Source: Arthonia radiata (taxonomy: Eukaryota > Ascomycota > Arthoniomycetes > Arthoniales > Arthoniaceae). From it: DNA of 64,000 nt. The position numbers and the translations under genes are program-made. This document shows, piece by piece, positions 45,888 to 57,136 of the stretch. The first letter of the stretch is position 1, and every line of letters starts with the position of its first letter. The notes under the pieces are model-generated. The model saw only the letters and a list, made by a program, of their open reading frames with translations, was not told the origin of the DNA and did no database searches. The DNA is taken from the NCBI GenBank assembly GCA_002989075.1, contig PSQN01000017.1:4595453-4659452 (forward strand). The letters run 5' to 3'.

Positions 45888-46136
45888 TCAAACCTCTCGC
45901 ATACCTTTGTCTCCACCCTTCACCTTGAAATCAATCTGATCCGCTGCCTCTGGTGGCGTCTTCTTCCCTGCTCTTACACTTTCTGATTGCGCGCCCTCTG
46001 TTCGCAGTTCGGTCTTCTTGTCAGGGATGTGGCTGCCGATGGGGTGCGATGATGCGGCCTCTGCGGTCATCCAGCCCAATGTCGCGATCACGCCTCCAAT
46101 GGCACCGAAAGCAAGGAAAGGGTTGCGGCCAGACAT
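45888..46136 (-). CDS. small single-pass membrane protein, 82 aa
   Basis: Start at 46136 gives MSGRNPFLAFGAIGGVIATLGWMTAEAA, a short polar N-terminus and one hydrophobic helix (about residues 7-28), followed by a charged, soluble tail (KKTELRTEGAQSES... KVKGGDKGMREV). The layout fits a small mitochondrial or ER membrane protein, but I do not recognise the family. The frame also continues upstream of 46136 without a stop to about 46331, so a longer product or an upstream exon is possible. Same strand as ELP2, 467 bp away. Confidence 0.55.
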   Translation of the reverse strand: MSGRNPFLAFGAIGGVIATLGWMTAEAASSHPIGSHIPDKKTELRTEGAQSESVRAGKKTPPEAADQIDFKVKGGDKGMREV

Positions 46137-46603
46137 GTTGGGCTCGACAAGGCTCAAAAGAGCGCAAGGGCGAAGTGATCGAGTCTGAAGGGCGTGTGTG
46201 GTATGAGGAACTTGTGCAGTTGTGTGCGATATCTGAGGGTACCACTGGTACCAACAACGACGGTCTCGTGTTCCAAGGCGGAGCTTGTTTGTACGTGGTG
46301 GTGATGAATTAGGACGGGGTGGTTGCGACACTACTGAAGGGCACTGTACAGAGTAGTGGTCCGAGCTCTAAACTTCAAGAGTGGTAACGTGGAAGGTATA
46401 ATCCGGAGTAGAAGTGGTGGTTGATGTCAAGCTCCATTGGCGCGTGCGAACGGGATACGTCACGTCGGCACCGAGGAAACGGCAAACCGTTGCCAAGGTC
46501 GTCTCCGCCAGAAGCCTTTCCTGTTTACGAGCCTCATCGCCTGATGACCATCGCCGTTTAGACGCGTCTTGTTTTTTGCGGATGGCTGATTACTTCGAAA
46601 GCT
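46137..46603. other. intergenic region between the small membrane protein and ELP2
   Basis: 467 bp: promoter of the small gene and 3' flank of ELP2. Nothing else recognised. Confidence 0.4.
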
Positions 46604-49030
46604 TCAGGTTCGAGACAACAAGGGAGATAATGTCAGGATGCGTAACGAAGTATCTTCGCTGGCAACGGCAAGCTGAGGTCGTTCTCTGGACGCGTCTGAT
46701 TCACCTGACCGCTGTATGTAGGACACTCGCGGGCGCCATGCAAGCGATGTGACGGTCTTGGAGGGCACGAAACTAGTCGAGAGTGCGCGTGGCTTTTGCT
46801 CGACCTCTAAAGAATCTTCAAGAAGGCGCACTAAGTGCACAGAGCCATCTTCGAGGCCCACCGCGCAAACGAAAGCACCTTCGATGGCCTCGTGCAGACA
46901 CGCCACAGCAGTGACTGGATGGTCGAATTTAAGTTCCTCTATGCGCCGCAGGCTGTGTTCACCAACTGTCCAGACAACCACTCGTTTGTCACGACCAGCA
47001 GTGATGAAAGACGAACTTGTCCTTGAAGGCGTCCAAGCGCAGTCCAGTATCATTCTCGAATGAGCTTTAGGATCTGATACCCATAGCCCGTATCCATTCT
47101 CATCCCCCAGAATTTGTGACCATACGCAGCATTGCCTGTCGCGGCCAACGCTGAGCAGGTAAGCATCGTCAGGGGAGAAGGCGAGGCTTGTGACTGTGAG
47201 GGAATGTGCTTTGAGTGGCGGTTTGACTTCTTGCCAGCTCTCGGTCTCATAGAGGCGGATGACAGCATGGTCGACCGAACTTGCACGACACGCTGTGGCA
47301 ATTCGTAGGCCATCATGACTTGATGCTACGGCGCAGATCTCGTAGCCGTGACCGTAGAGCTTCTCTTTCTCTGGCCAGAGTAGATGGCGCCCAAGCTGAT
47401 CCTCGTTTGCCGGTCTCACGCTCAATTCAGTTTCACTACCAGGCGGCAATGCTTCATTGTCAACCTTTGAGCCCATCGCAGTTTCCGCAGATGATTCATC
47501 CGCAGCTTTGTTTGATAAACCCATCACAGGTATTTGGGCAGTCTCAGGCAGATCTTGCCTGCAACTTCGCCGAACACCAGATATTGAGGACAATAAGTCA
47601 GCAACGCCCTTCGGCTCATCGAAGACTCTCAGAAGCTTCTCGTCTGCACCCGAGACCATTCGGCTTTCGCCAAGCGAGGAAATGCAATTAAGATCATACC
47701 CGTGTATTTGCGGCCTCGACATTTCATGCCACGAAACTGATCCGCCTCGCTGCCACTTTGCGAAGAGTCGCGTCGTCTGGTCGGCGCTCGTGGAAAGGAG
47801 ATATGATCCATCTGTCGACCAAGTCACGCTGCTTACCTCTCTTGTATGGCCGGTGATGGCGACACTCTGTGTCCAAGTATCGTCTTCTTCCTGGTATCTC
47901 CATAGCCGCCACGCTCCTGTCCTGCCCAAGCTCACTACTACATCTTTTGCAGGGCCCCAAAGGCCTATCCAAAACCCACCTGAGCTGCCAGTCGCTGTCG
48001 TGGCGCCTTTCTGTGCGCTGATCTCACCGAGTCGCGTTGAACATATCCAGATGTCAGAACTTTGATCAAGCTCCCAAACCGAAAGCGAGTTGTCCGCGGA
48101 CGCCGTTAAGAGCCGCAGATGGTCTTCACTGTCATCCCAGCGCGCGGTATAGATCCAGTCCTCGTGGCCTACAAGAAGCGCTTCAAATGTGATAGAACAT
48201 GTTTCTTCCCGCGCGCGAAAACGGTGGGGCTTGTTTGAAAGGGTCTTACTGATACTGCCCGAAAGCGGATCCTTTGCCGCGTGACTGATTTCCGCTAACT
48301 GCTCACCTTGGTGAAGCCGCCAAATACGAACGTACTTGTCTTGGCTGGCTGATGCTAGAAGCAGGTCAGACGTCTTGGGCTCCCGGACAAATGCGAGCGA
48401 CCGAATCCATCCCTCGTGACCCGTGAGGGTAGCTGCGAGGGAGAACTCTAGCTTCCCAGCTGGAGAGACGTAAACCTGTATTGTGGGACTAGTCCCAGCC
48501 ACTGCAAGCACAATCGACTTCGACGCCTCGAGACTGGCTATGGCCAGCGCTAGTGGGAAGTAGTGAGGGCTCAAGACGATCTTTTGCTGCAGGCTGACCT
48601 CGACATTAGCTCCATCTTGCGAAATTTGCCACATGTTTACATGCGCATCAGCTGAAGCAGATGCGAAGTGCGAGCTTCCATTCAACACGGCAAAGGCATT
48701 GATAGCATTTTCATGGCCTTCGAGCACGGCGGCTTCTCTCCACTTAGCATCTCTCTGGTCATCTTGCTGCCAGACGCGTATTGTCTTGTCTGTGGCACCA
48801 CTGAGCAGCAGCGTCTTGTCATTTGAGCTTCTGATAAATTTCACGGCATTTACGCTTCCGACGTGCCCTTTGAGTAGAGCTCTCACGCCCTTTGCATTCG
48901 GGTCGTTGGGGCTCCAAAGCGCAACATTGTCGTCCGCGCCAAATGCCAGCAAGCCTGATGTGTCCCAGTCTGCCGCTGCAGGGTGACGGTTGCCTCCCAC
49001 GGCCAACGAGTCCAAAATGATCTCTGTCAT
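46604..49030 (-). CDS. ELP2: Elongator complex subunit 2 (WD40 protein)
   Basis: Scaffold subunit of Elongator, which adds the cm5 group to wobble U34 of tRNAs. Single exon, 808 aa with the start at 49030 (MTEIILDSLAVGGNRHPAAADWD); the AVGGNRHPAAADW block is the hallmark of the Elp2 N-terminus. Many WD40 repeats can be seen throughout, forming two propellers: for example LLKGHVGSVNAVKF, ATDKTIRVW, LEGHENAINAF, LTGHEGWIRSLAF, ASQDKYVRIW, LVGHEDWIYTARW, ITGHTREVSSVTW and, in the second half, LYGHGYEICAVA and VGRDRQCCVW. The C-terminus ends ASEDTSLRILTLS, as in the family. Divergent from URM1. Identity is very sure. Confidence 0.96.
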   Translation of the reverse strand: MTEIILDSLAVGGNRHPAAADWDTSGLLAFGADDNVALWSPNDPNAKGVRALLKGHVGSVNAVKFIRSSNDKTLLLSGATDKTIRVWQQDDQRDAKWREAAVLEGHENAINAFAVLNGSSHFASASADAHVNMWQISQDGANVEVSLQQKIVLSPHYFPLALAIASLEASKSIVLAVAGTSPTIQVYVSPAGKLEFSLAATLTGHEGWIRSLAFVREPKTSDLLLASASQDKYVRIWRLHQGEQLAEISHAAKDPLSGSISKTLSNKPHRFRAREETCSITFEALLVGHEDWIYTARWDDSEDHLRLLTASADNSLSVWELDQSSDIWICSTRLGEISAQKGATTATGSSGGFWIGLWGPAKDVVVSLGRTGAWRLWRYQEEDDTWTQSVAITGHTREVSSVTWSTDGSYLLSTSADQTTRLFAKWQRGGSVSWHEMSRPQIHGYDLNCISSLGESRMVSGADEKLLRVFDEPKGVADLLSSISGVRRSCRQDLPETAQIPVMGLSNKAADESSAETAMGSKVDNEALPPGSETELSVRPANEDQLGRHLLWPEKEKLYGHGYEICAVASSHDGLRIATACRASSVDHAVIRLYETESWQEVKPPLKAHSLTVTSLAFSPDDAYLLSVGRDRQCCVWSQILGDENGYGLWVSDPKAHSRMILDCAWTPSRTSSSFITAGRDKRVVVWTVGEHSLRRIEELKFDHPVTAVACLHEAIEGAFVCAVGLEDGSVHLVRLLEDSLEVEQKPRALSTSFVPSKTVTSLAWRPRVSYIQRSGESDASRERPQLAVASEDTSLRILTLSPLLSRT

Positions 49031-49462
49031 GACATTCTTCGAGATTAGGAGACACAACTCTGAGGTAAATTATCTGCTACCGAACGTGTTTCCACATCCG
49101 AGAATGGCAGTTTTACGCGATGTCTTCGATATCTGTGAGGATGGGATAGGATGCCGACCCACAGATCGAGTAACCGTAGAACCGTGAGGCATACATACAC
49201 ATGTCGTTCAGTACTTGGCATGATGGTGTAAGAACTAGAGAGCCGGCGACGCATGCCTCTATCGTACTTCAAACACAGTTTCACTGCACGGGCGTGCTCT
49301 GCACATTGCTGCTGGTGTCAGGCCGGCAACGTAACCTAGCGTCTGTCCAAACAGGGTATCTTCCGTCTCGTGCAAAAACCGGCCAACGCTCAGCAGTTCA
49401 GTTTCTACTGCACTTCGTCTGCTGAATCTTCGGCTGGAGCCTACCCATAGTCGACCGCCAAA
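49031..49462. promoter_or_regulatory. shared ELP2-URM1 divergent promoter
   Basis: 432 bp between the start codons of two genes that act on the same tRNA nucleotide. No clear TATA box; a 5'-leader intron cannot be excluded. Confidence 0.55.
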
Positions 49463-49912
49463 ATGTCGACTGCTGTCACGGAGATAGCGGCCGACCAAGG
49501 TAAGACTGTAGGCACTTCGCAAGCCCCTACAATTCCTGTCAAGGTTGAATTCACTGGCGGCCTCGAGCTGCTCTTCAACAACGAGCGTAAACATGCCATC
49601 TCCATGCCAATGGTCTCAGAGGCCCAGCCTACAGTTGCAGACTTGATCGCGCACCTTTCCAGGACGTTTCACAGCAAGCTGCCGAAGGCGCGCCGCGATC
49701 TGTTCAGCCTTGACCCGGACGCGGAGCAGGATATGCAAGACGCGGAGGGGCTCAGTAAAGATGGCGACGGCAATAGGAGAAAAGGCATGACCGTCAGGCC
49801 GGGTATACTCGTGCTAGTCAATGACGCGGATTGGGAGCTGGAGGAAGAGAGGGAGACCAGGCTGGAGAGCGGAGACGAGGTGGTGTTTGTAAGCACGTTG
49901 CACGGCGGCTGA
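49463..49912 (+). CDS. URM1: ubiquitin-related modifier 1
   Basis: Sulfur carrier for 2-thiolation of wobble U34 in tRNA and also a protein modifier. Single exon, 149 aa. The end LVNDADWELEEERETRLESGDEVVFVSTLHGG has the family's C-terminal pattern, with the Gly-Gly that is activated as thiocarboxylate. The beta-grasp begins at VKVEFTGGLELLFNN (about residue 26). It is about 50 residues longer than yeast Urm1 (99 aa): there is an N-terminal extension of about 22 residues and an acidic/basic insert (SLDPDAEQDMQDAEGLSK... RRKG) before TVRPGILVLVND. The 3' end is 105 bp from the end of the convergent GH127 gene. Identity is very sure. Confidence 0.95.
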   Translation: MSTAVTEIAADQGKTVGTSQAPTIPVKVEFTGGLELLFNNERKHAISMPMVSEAQPTVADLIAHLSRTFHSKLPKARRDLFSLDPDAEQDMQDAEGLSKDGDGNRRKGMTVRPGILVLVNDADWELEEERETRLESGDEVVFVSTLHGG

Positions 49913-50017
49913 ACTGATGCCTGAGCGAAGAGAAATCACCTGGGAACGATGAAACGATGAACAAATTAGACAAGATGCCGAAATTGGACGCTATATACCA
50001 AAAGCCCCTGCACAAGG

Positions 50018-52388
50018 CTACATCCCCACGAGATCAATTGTTGGCAACTCGCCCATTCTTGTCTTCGCACTGCCATACGGAACCAACGTCACCCACACTG
50101 GATCGTTTACACACTCTCTCGCATCTCCCGTTGGTGGTGCGCCAGGCACACTGTCTAGCCACAGCGGCCAATCGATCTGGCATGCTCTCGCTGTGACGCT
50201 GAGTCCAGTATTGCCTGGCGCATACACTGGATCTGGCAAAGGACTGCCATCATCTACGGTTTGTGTGAAAGCGAGTGTCGAAGGATCGATGGCATAATTC
50301 CAGGCAGAAGTATTTTGGAAAGTCCAGTCCACGCTCTGGCTCGGCAATCCCGGCGCTACCGGACCGCTACCGTCGAATTTTGAAGGGTATTGCGAAGTGT
50401 TGGTATTGGGAATATCAAGCGCGTACATCAAGGCGCCATTGTACACCGCTATCGTGTCATTCGCGCGTGAAACTGTGACGATACTGCTGCCGAGTGTGTA
50501 TGTCACCGTGTTCTGCCCACCCTGAAGCGCGACGGTGTGCAAGCCTGTTGCTGGGTCTGGCGAAAGCGAAGCTGATGCCGCGTCGCCAACAGCAATCGAA
50601 GAGTCGGCAGTGTCGTACCAGGCTGGTACTCGCACCAAGAAATCGAACGGCCCGTCAGAAGTGATGGTGTAGGTCAGCGTGGTACCGAAGGGGTAGTTGG
50701 TCTCACAATCGATCGAGACCTCGCCGCCAGTGCCGGCAAGCGTGGTCTTCACCGATGCTGGTGCAAGTAGTGTGTGCGCGACGCAATTGTCGCCAGAGAG
50801 TGAGTAGGTGTTCATCAGAAACTTCGGCAATCCTTGAGGGTGATTGACAGTACAGCATGGAAATTGTGGCTCAAGACCAAAAACCTGTGCATAGGTGCCT
50901 GAAGTTGAGAATGGCGTCTGCGAGAGAGATTGAGAATATGGCTGGTTAGGTTGCGACATATACTGGTGAGACCACCAGTCAGGTGTCAGCATGGCAGGCA
51001 TGGCGTTGAAGGTGGTGCGCTCTGCGGCGTCCGCGTAGTCGGGGGTACCCAGGGCTTGGTAAAGGTAGGACAGCGAGTACATCGTTTCGACTGCGGTGCA
51101 GAGCTCAGAACTACCGACTTGTCAGCAGCATACCCCTTGTTTCTTCGCTCGCAAAATTGCATACCCTGACCACGGGCTCAACCCGTCAATTCTCTCGTCA
51201 GCTAATACGGTTCCGGACGCTGCCCCATGGTACTGAAACGTCCAAGCCATCGCATTAGCCGCTATCGACACAAGACTATCGTTGTGCGTCACCCTCCTAT
51301 CAACTGCTGGCGCCTTCAACCCCTGCCCGATGTTGACGCCGTGCTCGTACTGGTATTGCGGTCCTTGGATATCGCTGACACTTCCGCCCAGCGTCCACAA
51401 GTCATCACGGACATATGCCGCGTCGTTGTACCAATCGTTCCAGCTCAAGCTCCCGTTGATGAGGAAGTTCATGTTGTCGAGCAAGATCTGGGTATCATCA
51501 ACCGCGTCCGGATGCTTTTCGTACATCCACATGAGCGAGATCACCATATCGTGATAGCGTACGCGACCCCAGGTGGTGTCAAATTCGCTCACCACGTCGC
51601 CGTCGTGGTACCAATAGCCTGCATAGTCTTCCTGAAGCATACCGTGCATGAGATTGAAGAACTTCGACATTGCTGGGAGGGCAGCCGCTTCCCATGTCGC
51701 GTTCGCATCCACGAGATTGGTGAGACCGAGAAAGAAGGGGAATCTGCAACCTTTAGCGATCCGAGTCCCCCATTCACTACCACCGACGGCATTGTATACA
51801 CACGGGCGGAAAGCAGACTTACCTGGCCCAAAAGTTCCTTGCACTCCCTGTTTCCGGCCCAATCCATCCATCGTCTGCCTGTCTATCTAACACGGTTGTG
51901 GCGGCCTCATGGACCTGCGCCTTCAATCTCTCGTCATTCAGACCATACGCCAGCGGCACGAGCCCATTGAACCAGTACGGAAAGCCCTCGTTGAGCTTGC
52001 TATACTCGGACGACCCACCAAGCCAAGACGCGTCGTTGACGTATTCATAGAAGACATACTCCTGACCCGCAAGACCTGCGGCTTCGTGTTGAAGCTCGGA
52101 GGCGAGCCAGCCGTTGGGCGTGATGGAGCCGAGAGGCAGGGGGTCGAGGACAAGTGGAAGCACTGCGTATGGCTGGTTAGTTGGCTTGGTGGGAAGCTTG
52201 TATGGCGATGAAGTATAACGAAAAATTGTTCATGTAAAGGAACGCCTTCTGACCCCGTGAATAATTCACAGGGCCCTCAGTGAGAAGGCGAATGCCACCC
52301 AAGAAAACGACTTACATGCCCCATCTCCCTGTGCAGCAACACCTGCGACAGCAGCGCCCAACGCGGCAACGCTCAGACCGATTGCCAT
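50018..52388 (-). CDS. secreted GH127-family glycoside hydrolase (DUF1680)
   Basis: The founding enzyme of the family, HypBA1, is a beta-L-arabinofuranosidase. Exons: 52388-52316, 52162-51823, 51743-51165 and 51110-50018, with introns of 153, 79 and 54 bp that all agree in phase; 694 aa. A signal peptide ([20 protein letters not shown]) shows secretion. The zinc/catalytic site of the family is intact: Glu333 and Cys335 in [10 protein letters not shown], which is built across intron 3, and Cys416-Cys417 in PCCTVNHP. Intron 3 needs the donor in TCAGG/GTATGC; the nearer GTATGC would leave only 23-30 nt. Likely releases arabinose-type sugars from plant glycans; exact substrate is inference. Confidence 0.92.
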
Positions 52389-53398
52389 GACTTGTTGCTC
52401 TGCTACAAAGTTGTCCTGGGCTGAATGGCTTTGGTCTTTTGGCAATGAACTTCGACTGCTTTCAGCCACATCTGTGACACAGCAACCTGCCAAGCCTTTA
52501 CAGCATTGGAGCAAGACGACGAAGCACAGTATTACACGAGACATGAACAGTCTCGAACGCCTCCCAGCAGGCTTCCTGAATGACCGCTGCGCACACCGCC
52601 CACCGCGCCCTGCCCGTGTCAGCACACGAGCGCGATATTGTATCCCTGGCATGGTCCGCATGACCAACGGGCGCGCTTCAAGAATCTACAGCCCACGGAT
52701 CATCCATTTAGCGTCGCATGTACGGAGTAGTCAGCGGTGATGTTGCAGCAATCACCCTTGGTGTTTAGCCCCAAGTTGGTGGCTATTTCGCGCTGGGTGG
52801 ACCTCCTGCCTCTTCGGAAAGATGAGCCGTAGAAGCTTGTAGCGGTGTTTATGATTAGGTTACGGGGTGGCGTTTGGGCGATCTGGGGATGTGCGAATGG
52901 CGCTTCACCATAACAATAGAAAAATCAAAGGACTGATATTGATACCGGCTGGAAGTTTACGAATACTACATCCTGGTATGCATAGGCGTCTTGATATTCG
53001 TGTCATCATTGCGCCAGACTTGTGCACAGCCGTCTGTGCGGCGTATAACTCGTTTACTATTTGCGGTGGACGGCCATACACAAGAGCGTAGGCTGCCCTC
53101 TGGGGCGCATACAGAGACAGAAGACAAGGCAGAGTGGATGTCTAGATCGGAGTCTAAAACCCATTTATAACAGACGTATCAAAGGGTATATAGACATTCA
53201 TTGCCAGCGTAGATGAGCACAGCACATCTCTCGTAGCGAATATATAACTCTCAATGAGTCTGGTGTATCTCCATCCTCACACGTATGCTATTGCGGCATC
53301 TCGTTCAGAGTATCTCGTTAACACCAGACACATGAGTAGAGTAGAATGAAGGAAAACGCCTTCCATGCGTTTGTGTGTGAGTGCTGAATTCAATCACC
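52389..53398. other. intergenic region, promoter of the GH127 gene
   Basis: 1.0 kb between two minus-strand genes; nothing else recognised. Confidence 0.4.
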
Positions 53399-55184
53399 CT
53401 ACGACACCTTTATGGGCGTCTCATGGTGGACATCAGTCGCCTTCTCATTGTCGGACGAAGAGCTGGAGTCGGCCTTGGCCCGGTAGCCCCCTTGAGCGGA
53501 GATCGAGCCATTCTCGATGTCGCGCAAGACCGAGCCCTTGTGCGTCTTCCAGGCAGGCGTGCCCAGGCCGCGGATGCCGTTCGGATCCTCGAAGATCTCG
53601 CGGGTGTCCTCCAGCGTCTTGTTGGCGGTCTCGGGGAAGAGGAAAAAGACGTGGATTGTCATGGCGATCAGGAAAACGCCGAAGAGAATGTACGCCTGCC
53701 ACTTGATGTTGACAAAAGCTGGTGGCACGAAGTATGAGAGAGCGAAGTTGAATATCCAGTTGCCAGATGTCGCCAAAGCGACACCCTTTCCACGCTCACG
53801 CATGGGGAACAGCTCTGGTGGATACACCCAGGAGACGGGTCCCCATGTGGGTGCATAGGAGGCGACGAACAGATAGGTGCAGGCGATGACAGCGTTGGCG
53901 GCGGATCCGCTGACCTGCCAAGAGGCCTCTTTGGTACCGCCAACACCGCCTGGAGGAGCTGGCGAGCCGCGGTTTGCAAGGATACCGGCGTTGGCAAACA
54001 TCCAGACGGCCATGAGAGTCGAGCCGATGAGAAGAGTTGGGCGACGACCCCAGCGGTCCATGTAGATAAGCGCGGGAACGGTCATGACAACGTTGATGAT
54101 GTATTGGATGGAAGACGACAGGAGCAGGTTGTTGGAGCTCTTGCCCGCCATGGTGAAGACGTAGGTGATGTAGTACATCATTACGTTCATGCCAGTCAGT
54201 TGAGACCAGACTTGGGTCATGAAGGCGATGTGCGTTCGGTTGATCATGCGGGGCTTGAAAAGATCAAAGTAGGTGACGTCGGAGTTGGCCTTCTCGAACT
54301 CGACCATCTCCCTGATTTCCTTCATCTCATGGGCGACGAGTGGGGCATTTGGATCTCCCTTGCCGTGCACAAGCGTGACAACAGCCTGGACCTCATCCCA
54401 GCGACCCTTGCGCGCGAGCCAGCGTGGGGACTCGGGAGTGAAGAAGAGACCGCAGAAAAGGATGATTGCAGGAATGATCTGAAGGCCCCACGGGATGCGC
54501 CAAGAGGCGTTGCCAGCCAGGAAAGAGGTACCGTAGGAAATGTAGAACATGATGAGAATACCCCAGGTGATAGCCCACTGCTGTGCACCGACAAGACGGC
54601 CGCGGCGGTTCGGCTGGGCAAGCTCGGAAATATACGTGGGGACTTGGGCGGAGGCGATGCCGACACAAATACCGTTGATGAAGCGGCCGACAATGAGCAT
54701 AGGGATGCCATTGGCAGCGCAGGAAAGGATTGAGCCAATCCACCTTGGGTTTTCGTCAGTGAGAGGGAGTTGGGAACCGTCAAAGAATGACTCACCAGGT
54801 CACGCAGGCCACCATGATGGCTTTTTTGCGACCAAGGCGGTCAGTCAAGAAACCGGAAACGATGGCGCCGACGAACGAGCCGCCAGGCATCGCAGCAGTG
54901 ATGCCGCCCTGGGTGTCAGGCTTGGGACCGGTGCAGGTGCCATCTGCGTTATGGAAAGGTGCCTCATTGAAGTGGCAGAGGTAGGATTCCTCGGAGATGA
55001 TGGCGGACATGGACGAGATATCGAAGCCGAAGAGCGCCCCACCGATGCTAGAGACATGATGTTAGTGTGGAGCTCGTCCGATTATCGAGACGGAGGAGCA
55101 CGTGGAGTTGGTGGGCCGAGATAAGATGAGATGTACTTACACCGCAAGGGCCGCGATGAGGTAGACATTGCCAACCTGATACAT
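53399..55184 (-). CDS. MFS sugar transporter (hexose transporter type)
   Basis: Plasma-membrane sugar/proton symporter of the sugar porter family. Exons: 55184-55141, 55047-54796 and 54743-53399, with introns of 93 and 52 bp in phase; 546 aa. Family marks: GALFGFDISSMS in helix 1, GFLTDRLGRKK after helix 2, GRFINGICVGIASAQVP and the YISELAQPNRRGRLV loop, TPESPRWLARKGR, QVWSQLTGMNVMMYY in helix 7, DRWGRRP, and PETANKTLED at the C-terminus in place of PETKGxxLE. About twelve membrane helices can be counted. The sequence looks most like ascomycete high-affinity glucose transporters. It lies next to the GH127 gene, which fits uptake of released sugars. Substrate is inferred. Confidence 0.94.
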
Positions 55185-57136
55185 GTTGGCGGTGGGACTG
55201 GGAAGTCAACCACTGGATGAGAGTGAGGTGTGGAGGCGACAAAACGCGCTGGATTTGGATGAGCTATCGACAAGAGGCCGAAGGTGTCGAGGGTGACAAT
55301 GGGAGAGGGAAGAGTAGGGGAGATGTGAAGATTAGATGCAGAGGAATCTGGGACTTTTGGGGAGTTTATGAGACTGGGGTCAGGTGGTTGTCGGCGGCGC
55401 CGCGACGTTTCAAAAGGGGATAGTAATTGGTGGGGAAGGGACAAGCGCTGACTCGTGATCAGGTTGCATTGACTCCGTCCGTACTCCTACACTCCTACTG
55501 CAACGACCAGACCAAGAATCCAGTGCTGCTGAGAGCTCGTCGCTCCGGCGATGACCAGGAATGAAGCTCATCCACGCCACGACGACGCAAGCTGTTGCCT
55601 GAGGCGAGAATGTCTCCTCCATTCTTCCCTGGTTCTTGGTTGCTAGGGGACTTTTTGGTGTGTAAAGTGAGGCATAACAATCATGTGCATTTCCCGCCCG
55701 ACCAATCAGCGCCTTTCAGCTGCCTTTTGTTCATTCTGCTCCAGTCGCCGCCTCGCCCGCGGAAACTGGAGCCCCGCACAATTGCCCGCCTTGCCCGCCG
55801 TCCTGTAACAATAATCCAGCATGTGCTCTTCATCTGCCTCCACGTCGCACAGCATGTACCATGATCATTGTGCAGCGATCAACAAGATGATGACCATGTG
55901 CAGTGACATTGCTTATCTCGCCACTGTACATATCCACTCCTTCGCGTGGCTCTCTTCCATCAAATCCCGCTGTCAGAACAAGACAAGACGAGCGCGTGAC
56001 CCTCAGCCGCAAACTCCGCCCGTTTTGGAACGACGGTGATGAACCTTCAAGTCGCGTGCCACCAGAACCGGGCTTTTGTGTAAAAGGCTAGCGGTGACGA
56101 GAAAGCTTGATATCCGAACTGTGGCCTTTGCCTTGGCTGACGCCGGACAGCAATGCGGCTCCTCTCGCGAAGGAGCGTCACATGTAGCGCATGCACTCCG
56201 TACGCGCCTGTAGCTCTCTGACTCGAGACATCTTCCTTGCCCTCTCGTTTGCTGGAGAGCAGAAGCAAGACCCTTCTTCTGGCTCGAGCGAATTGGTCCA
56301 CGAGCTCGGCGCCTTGCTGTCCATCTTCCGGGTACTCGCATCTCAACTGCGTTGGAGTCACCGATCCCAGCGCCTGGCGACGTCATTGGCGGAGTCAGCT
56401 TATGCTGTACGAAATGTATACGCTCTCAACTTGATGGATCTCTCGCTAGTGAATCCATGGCACAGAGCTCTACCTTGCATCTCAAGTCCTACCCGGCTAT
56501 CTATCCTGCCAGCTTATCATCTGCTGATCCCACCGGATGATGTGGGAGGAAGATTGCACAAACATTCGCGTATGGGTACAAGACGGTAGTAATTCGAGTA
56601 CATACATGGCATCATTGACAAGTTGTGAGCAATGCATTTAACGCTTGCGCCAGTCAGCCGCTAGAACGCACGAAGAACTTCTCCCGTGCATCGTCCTTGA
56701 CCGCAGCCGTAAGTACATAACGTCTGCTGGCAAACACGTCTGTAAATTGTGAGTCTGGTTCGGCTCTTGTTCTAGCGCAGCCACGTGCAGTCCAATCGGC
56801 GGGCGTGGCTGCCGCTGATACCTCAAGCTCTCTCTCTCTCTCTTTCAGCCACAGAGAGCTGCAAAAAGAAGCAGGCTCTCTGCAATGCTACCGCACCCCA
56901 GATCTTCCATGAATAGGAGCCGCTCCATGCGCTTGGAAGGTACAGAGCAAGTGGCAGTATGCAACCCGATGCTACTCTAGATTGAGATGACGGCACCTTT
57001 TCCACTTGCTATCCCCTCTATCAAGGGCCAAAATGGAACCTGAGTGGTGTGATTCGCTGCAAAAAGCGCTCGTTTGTCTACATGGTGCCCGGCACTTCAG
57101 ATCTGCGATCTGCGAACCATCGCTCGTCTGTGGGTG
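55185..57136. other. 2.0 kb intergenic region
   Basis: Promoter of the sugar transporter at the left and 3' flank of the kinase at the right. Short frames (for instance 56191-56589 plus) match nothing known. A CT microsatellite lies at 56828-56843. Confidence 0.4.
56828..56843. repeat. (CT)8 microsatellite
   Basis: Eight CT units followed by TTTCAG. No gene contains it. Confidence 0.9.

Noticed and set aside
51111-51140. Apparent 23-30 nt intron in the GH127 gene
   Set aside because: A donor 24-30 bases further upstream (51164, GTATGC after TCAGG) gives a normal 54 bp intron and the exact family sequence [13 protein letters not shown]. No short intron is needed.
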